Below are positions 60,339-64,000 of a stretch of 64,000 nt of DNA, piece by piece. Under the pieces are notes generated by a model. That model saw only the letters and a list, made by a program, of their open reading frames with translations. It was not told the origin of the DNA and did not search any database. Source of the DNA: Streptomyces sp. RFCAC02 (GTDB lineage Bacteria > Actinomycetota > Actinomycetes > Streptomycetales > Streptomycetaceae); the NCBI RefSeq assembly GCF_004193175.1, contig NZ_SAUH01000001.1:3743001-3807000 (forward strand). The letters are read 5' to 3'. How positions within the stretch are numbered: position 1 is the stretch's first letter; every line of letters starts with the position of its first letter. The position numbers were made by a program, and so were the translations under genes.

Positions 60339-61175
60339 ATGGACACCACCTGGCGGCAGATCACCATCACCTTCGGCGACTGGGCCACCGCCGAGCAGAC
60401 GGTCCTCACCCACCTTGCCCCGCGCCTGGCCACCGCCGAGACCGTTCGCTTCATCGGCCCCTGGTTCTTCCTCCGCAAGAACCCTTCCTGGCGCTTCCGC
60501 TACCAACCACCCGGCGACCCCACTGCGGCTGAGGACCACCTCCTGCATACCTTCGGCTCCCTTCAGCGCGACCACCACCTCGCTCTCGTCACCCCCACGA
60601 TCTACGAGCCGGAAATCCACGCCTTCGGCGGACCGGAGGCCATGACCAGTGCCCACCGGCTCTTCGCCCTCGACAGCCATCACTTGGTCGACCACCTCGC
60701 CCGTCACCCGGGCCGACCGCATCGCCGTGAACTGTCGATCCTGCTGTGCACGGCGCTGCTCCGCGCCGCCGGCCTCGACTGGTACGAACAGGGAGACGTC
60801 TGGGCGCGCGTGGCCGACCACCGTGACCCTCCCCGAGCCTTGCCCGACCACCGCCTGAAAAGGCTGCGGGACGGTCTGCGGCACCTGATGACCGCCGATA
60901 TCACCCAGCTCACCCGTGAAGGCGCCCCGCTCACTGTTCCCGCCGCTTGGCCGCAGGCCTTCACCAGCGCAGGCCACGATCTCGCGGCCCTCGCGTCCGC
61001 CGGTCGGCTTCATCGCGGACCGCGTGCCGTGCTGGCCCACCACATCATCTTCGCCTTCAACCGGATCGGTCTCCCGCACGCGACCCAGGCCACCCTTGCC
61101 ACCGGCGCCAAAGCCGTCGTCTTCGGTCCGGACCCCTCCATCGACGACCAGAGCGCACAGGGAGCCTCGGCATGA
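60339..61175 (+). CDS. Thiopeptide-type bacteriocin biosynthesis protein (stand-alone SpaB_C-like domain)
   Basis: 278 residues. The start 'WRQITITFGDWATAEQTVLTHLAPRL' and the hallmark 'FIGPWFFLRKNPSWRFRYQPPG' place it in the group of small SpaB_C-like proteins, with 'EIHAFGGPEAMTSAHRLFALDSHHL' in the middle. Relatives act as elimination enzymes in split-LanB systems or as [4+2] cyclases in thiopeptides. Here a full LanB already has this domain, so the protein is either a second eliminase or has another step such as a non-canonical modification (inference). It overlaps the next gene by ATGA. Confidence 0.88.
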   Translation: MDTTWRQITITFGDWATAEQTVLTHLAPRLATAETVRFIGPWFFLRKNPSWRFRYQPPGDPTAAEDHLLHTFGSLQRDHHLALVTPTIYEPEIHAFGGPEAMTSAHRLFALDSHHLVDHLARHPGRPHRRELSILLCTALLRAAGLDWYEQGDVWARVADHRDPPRALPDHRLKRLRDGLRHLMTADITQLTREGAPLTVPAAWPQAFTSAGHDLAALASAGRLHRGPRAVLAHHIIFAFNRIGLPHATQATLATGAKAVVFGPDPSIDDQSAQGASA

Positions 61176-62311
61176 TGGGGTCGCTCCTGTCCTGGTTCCC
61201 ACTCATCCAACGGCCTCGCCCTCCCGCGCTCCCCCTTGACGCCCGGATCTCCCAGCTGACGGACCTGGCCATGCGACCCGCCATCGGGGATGTCTACGAA
61301 CAGGCCGTCCGCGCCGCCGAGATCTGCAACAAGGCGGCCCTCATCGCCTCGGACTGCGCCCTCCCCGACCTCGCCCGCGCCTTGTGCTGGTCTCAATACA
61401 GGGTGTTCGCCCAGGCTCGGCCGCTTCCCCCGTGGGCGGTGAAGCTCGCTCTCCAGCCGATCCTCAACATCGCCCGGCAGCTCATCCGCGAAGGCGACGG
61501 CAACAGCGCCTACATCACGCTCGAAGCTCTCTTCCGTGCGGCCCGCGACAGGTCCTCCGTCGAGATCGCCGGACGGACCGTCGCTCTGCACACGCTCACC
61601 AGCACCACGGACGACCACAAGACCGTGTGCACTCTGACGTGGACGGCGCTCCTGGCCGATGGCACCCGTGCCCTGGTCCAGGCCGGCCGCTGGCAGGAAG
61701 CCGCCGAAGCAGCAGCCACCCACCACGGTGTCGGCGCCCGGCTCCTCGACGGTCGGCAGATCACCATCCTCGCCCTCGTTCAAAACGGACGGCACGACGA
61801 AGCAAGGAGGCTGGTCGAGACGAGCCGGCCCTCCGAACCGTGGGAAGAAGCGGTACAGAGCCTGCTGCGTGTCCTCTGTCGAGGCACCGGTTCCGCACCG
61901 GCGACGCACATCGACGAGATGCTCAACACCATCCTCGCGCTGCGGCAACAACCCGCCCCCGGCACAACCGTCTTCCTCACCCGAGTCGGTATCTCCGCGC
62001 TGATCCTGGCAGCGGACCACGACGACGAACGGACGCACCAACTGCACAGGGACGTCCTCGCCATGGCCCGATCCGACGCCTACGCGGCCCGTGACACCCT
62101 CGCGCACTCACAGTTCAGAAACGCGTTGACAGCCAGCCAGCACAGCGCTCTGACCAGTACGGTCCACGCCTCTGGACTTGGTATGGGGACAGCGCCAGCA
62201 CCCTTGAACAGCGATCTGATGGGAGCAGTGCAGGCGGCTGAGGACCAGCTTCGTTGCTGCCTCGAACTCAGTACGGACACCTCAACCACCGCATGCTCTC
62301 CTGGCGGCTGA
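61172..62311 (+). CDS. Helical-repeat hypothetical protein of the lanthipeptide cluster
   Basis: 379 residues with TPR-like amphipathic helices: 'DVYEQAVRAAEICNKAALIASDCALPDLARALCWSQYRVF', 'LTWTALLADGTRALVQAGRWQEAAEAAATHHGVG', 'LALVQNGRHDEARRLVETSRP'. Similar proteins occur at the end of FxLD and other actinomycete RiPP operons, with no established function; a scaffold or regulator of the modification enzymes is possible. The last ~40 residues are low-complexity and may be drifting. Coupled to the preceding gene. Confidence 0.75.
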   Translation: MMGSLLSWFPLIQRPRPPALPLDARISQLTDLAMRPAIGDVYEQAVRAAEICNKAALIASDCALPDLARALCWSQYRVFAQARPLPPWAVKLALQPILNIARQLIREGDGNSAYITLEALFRAARDRSSVEIAGRTVALHTLTSTTDDHKTVCTLTWTALLADGTRALVQAGRWQEAAEAAATHHGVGARLLDGRQITILALVQNGRHDEARRLVETSRPSEPWEEAVQSLLRVLCRGTGSAPATHIDEMLNTILALRQQPAPGTTVFLTRVGISALILAADHDDERTHQLHRDVLAMARSDAYAARDTLAHSQFRNALTASQHSALTSTVHASGLGMGTAPAPLNSDLMGAVQAAEDQLRCCLELSTDTSTTACSPGG

Positions 62312-62422
62312 CGCACCGCGCTGACCTTGCCGGAGCCATGGCACGGAACGCGTGGCTTACAGTGCCCGTGACGCAACTACCTGCGCGGGCGGACCGCCAC
62401 GGGACCGGGGTCGGGTCGTGAA

Positions 62423-62428
62423 TAGGAT
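62423..62428 (+). promoter_or_regulatory. Candidate -10 of the amidohydrolase gene
   Basis: TAGGAT stands 30 nt before ATG 62459, followed by a GGAAGG ribosome site. No clear -35 is seen. Core-type codon bias resumes downstream, marking the right edge of the accessory region. Confidence 0.35.
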
Positions 62429-62458
62429 GGCCGCCGTCCCCCCTTTCGGAAGGCCCTC

Positions 62459-63667
62459 ATGTCCCCGGCTCAGCCGTACCCGTCCGCTGCCCGCAGGGTG
62501 CTGCTGACGGGGGGCAGCGTGTTCGACGCCGCGACCGGGCAGGTGCGCCCCGGCGAGATCGTGATCGGGGACGGACGGATCACCGCCGTCGGTGCGGGCA
62601 CCGGCTCGCTGGACGGCGACGAGGCCGTGGACACGTCGGGCTGCCTGCTGCTGCCCGGCTTCGTCGACTGCCACACGCACGTCGCGCTCGCCGCCACGCG
62701 GCAGGACACCTTCGGACTGCCCCGGTCGGCGCGCGGTCTTTCGGCCGTGCCCGTCCTGCGCACGCTGCTGCGGCGCGGTGTGACGACCGTGCGGGACGCG
62801 TGGGGCGCAGACGCGGGCGTGCGGCTCGCCGTGGAACGCGGCTGGATCGAGGGACCCGAGGTCCTCCTGTCGCTGCGGCAGGTCTGCACGACCGGCGGCA
62901 TCGGCGACCACTGGTCGCCGCGGACCGGGCCGTTCGACTTCTTCGGCGACCCCGCGATGCCGGACCCGGTGTTCGACGGCGAGGACGGCGCGCGTGCGGT
63001 GGTGCGGCGGATGGTGCGCGCCGGTGCCGACTGGATCAAGGTGACCGCCACCGGGTCGCTGAGCGCGGGCCTCGGGGTCACCGACACGCAGATCACGCCC
63101 GGGGAGATGGCCGCCATCGTGGACGAGGCCCGCCGGCAGGGCGGGCGCGGCGTCATGGTGCACGCGCACGGCGCGCGGGCCGCGGAGGAGGCGGCGCGCG
63201 CGGGGGCGCGCAGTGTCGAGCACGGCACCTTCCTGGACGAGGCGGCCGTCACGGCGATGGCGGAGTCCGGGACGTGGCTCGTGCCGACCCTCTCCGTGAC
63301 CCAGAGCGGCGACGGCGACGGGGAGGCGGCCGAGGCGCACCGGCGTTCCGTACGGCTCGCGGCCTCCGCGGGCGTCCCGGTCGCCATGGGCACCGACAAC
63401 CCCGTGCGCCCCCACGACGAGGTCCTCCGCGAGATCGACCACCTCGCGCACGCGGCGGGGCTCGGCCCGGCCCGTGCGCTGCGCGCCGCAACCCTGGACG
63501 CCGCGCGGCTCCTCGGCCTCGACGGCGACCGGGGCGAGATCGCGGCCGGGAAGCGCGCCGACCTCGTGCTGCTGTCCGGCACCGGCCTGGCGACCGGCGC
63601 GCTGTCGGAGCGCGTGCGCGCGGTGTGGCGGAGTGGCCGTCGTGTCACGCTTCAGGACGGCGTGTGA
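62459..63667 (+). CDS. Amidohydrolase (imidazolonepropionase-like)
   Basis: 402 residues of the metal-dependent amidohydrolase superfamily. The HxH motif is in 'GFVDCHTHVALAATRQD', the candidate carboxylated Lys in 'AGADWIKVTATG', His ligands in 'GVMVHAHGARAAEEAARAGARSVEHGTFLD', and Asp in 'VAMGTDNPVRPHDE'. Members of this branch hydrolyse imidazolone-, prolidase- or aryl-amide-type substrates; this one cannot be narrowed further. ATG 62459 has GGAAGG upstream. Probably co-transcribed with the next gene. Confidence 0.88.
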   Translation: MSPAQPYPSAARRVLLTGGSVFDAATGQVRPGEIVIGDGRITAVGAGTGSLDGDEAVDTSGCLLLPGFVDCHTHVALAATRQDTFGLPRSARGLSAVPVLRTLLRRGVTTVRDAWGADAGVRLAVERGWIEGPEVLLSLRQVCTTGGIGDHWSPRTGPFDFFGDPAMPDPVFDGEDGARAVVRRMVRAGADWIKVTATGSLSAGLGVTDTQITPGEMAAIVDEARRQGGRGVMVHAHGARAAEEAARAGARSVEHGTFLDEAAVTAMAESGTWLVPTLSVTQSGDGDGEAAEAHRRSVRLAASAGVPVAMGTDNPVRPHDEVLREIDHLAHAAGLGPARALRAATLDAARLLGLDGDRGEIAAGKRADLVLLSGTGLATGALSERVRAVWRSGRRVTLQDGV

Positions 63668-63683
63668 AGGGTAAGCGGACACT

Positions 63684-64000
63684 GTGAACACCGAGGGGCG
63701 CGGCGGCGCTTGGCTGCTCGTGGTCGCGCTCGTCGCCTTCGCCGCCCTCGTGCTGCCGAACGTGCTGGGCGACGGCGACCTCATGGCGCTTCCGGCCGAG
63801 CGTCCCGCGACGCCGCAGCCCGCGCCCGCGCCGAGCGATGACCCCGAGCCGCCCGAGGACGCGACGGGCGAGGCGTTCGCGGCCGTGCGCGCCGGCGACT
63901 GCCTCGCGGTGTACGACACGGGCACGGGCGAGTGGAGCAGCGATCTCCCGGCCCGCGTCCGCTGCGACGCGGCCGAGGCGCATGTGCGTGTGACGGACGT
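63684..64000 (+). CDS. Membrane-anchored secreted protein, 3' end outside window
   Basis: The first 105 residues from GTG 63684: a hydrophobic segment (about 10-27), a Pro/Ala/Asp-rich linker, then the start of a small extracytoplasmic domain with 'VRAGDCLAVYDTGTGEWSSDLPARVRCDAAEAHVRV'. That Cys-containing pattern resembles the LppU/SCO3897-like domains of streptomycete exported proteins. The frame is still open at the window end. Confidence 0.6.
   Translation, partial: MNTEGRGGAWLLVVALVAFAALVLPNVLGDGDLMALPAERPATPQPAPAPSDDPEPPEDATGEAFAAVRAGDCLAVYDTGTGEWSSDLPARVRCDAAEAHVRVTD

Noticed and set aside
1..64000. CRISPR arrays, rRNA or tRNA genes
   Set aside because: No regularly spaced repeats and no cloverleaf-like sequence were noticed on reading; a dedicated tRNA scan was not possible.

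Overview
The window is high-GC actinomycete chromosome, almost certainly Streptomyces or a close relative. The signs are strong GC bias at third codon positions, many GTG and a few TTG starts, ATGA/GTGA-coupled operons, XRE-DUF5753 regulators with DUF397 partners, an sdhCDAB operon with the N-terminal signature usual in Streptomyces, and a bmp-nup-cdd-deoA nucleoside operon. No rRNA, tRNA, CRISPR array or intact insertion sequence was seen.

Layout. 1-24.5 kb is ordinary core: a BrkB-type membrane protein (cut by the window edge), a D,D-carboxypeptidase, a metallophosphoesterase, an anchored solute-binding protein, a TetR/hydrolase operon with a double operator, an FAD-linked oxidase, a lone cytochrome oxidase subunit I, a MarR/EamA divergent pair with duplicated operators, a cold-shock protein with a DEAD-box helicase, sdhCDAB and a GH20 hexosaminidase. 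24.5-30.4 kb is a hypervariable locus between the hexosaminidase and an ECF sigma factor gene. It carries two cargoes in tandem: a graspetide cassette (precursor, ATP-grasp ligase, PIMT-like methyltransferase, XRE regulator) and the C-terminal half of an AAA/DUF234 ATPase-nuclease. Partial copies of the 5' end of the sigma gene and the 3' end of the hexosaminidase gene separate them.

31.4-37.5 kb is a nonulosonic (sialic-acid-like) surface sugar cluster. It holds a DUF6716 glycosyltransferase, a CMP-sugar synthetase fused to a HAD phosphatase (with an apparent 1-base deletion), NeuB, a polysialyltransferase-like protein and an M20 hydrolase. 37.6-39.4 kb is an AAA ATPase plus PIN-like nuclease pair with the look of a defence module. 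39.6-46.6 kb is a nucleoside ABC importer with cytidine deaminase and thymidine phosphorylase. Its lipoprotein gene also has an apparent 1-base deletion, and the ATPase frame has no ordinary start codon. 46.6-50.8 kb has mgtE behind a proline-rich leader ORF, an AA10 oxidase-like protein whose N-terminal copper histidine is replaced by Gln, and a repeat-rich membrane protein.

50.9-62.3 kb is accessory: an orphan ribbon-helix-helix protein, an XRE/DUF397 pair, a four-gene overlapping operon of unknown function, and a complete class I FxLD lanthipeptide cluster (PIMT-like methyltransferase, precursor, LanB, LanC, stand-alone elimination-type protein, helical-repeat protein). A 15-bp hairpin lies between precursor and lanB. 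The window ends in core again with an amidohydrolase and the start of an anchored secreted protein. Two unrelated RiPP systems here, the graspetide and the lanthipeptide, each recruit a protein-isoaspartate-methyltransferase homologue, so both products may carry an aspartimide or isoaspartate.
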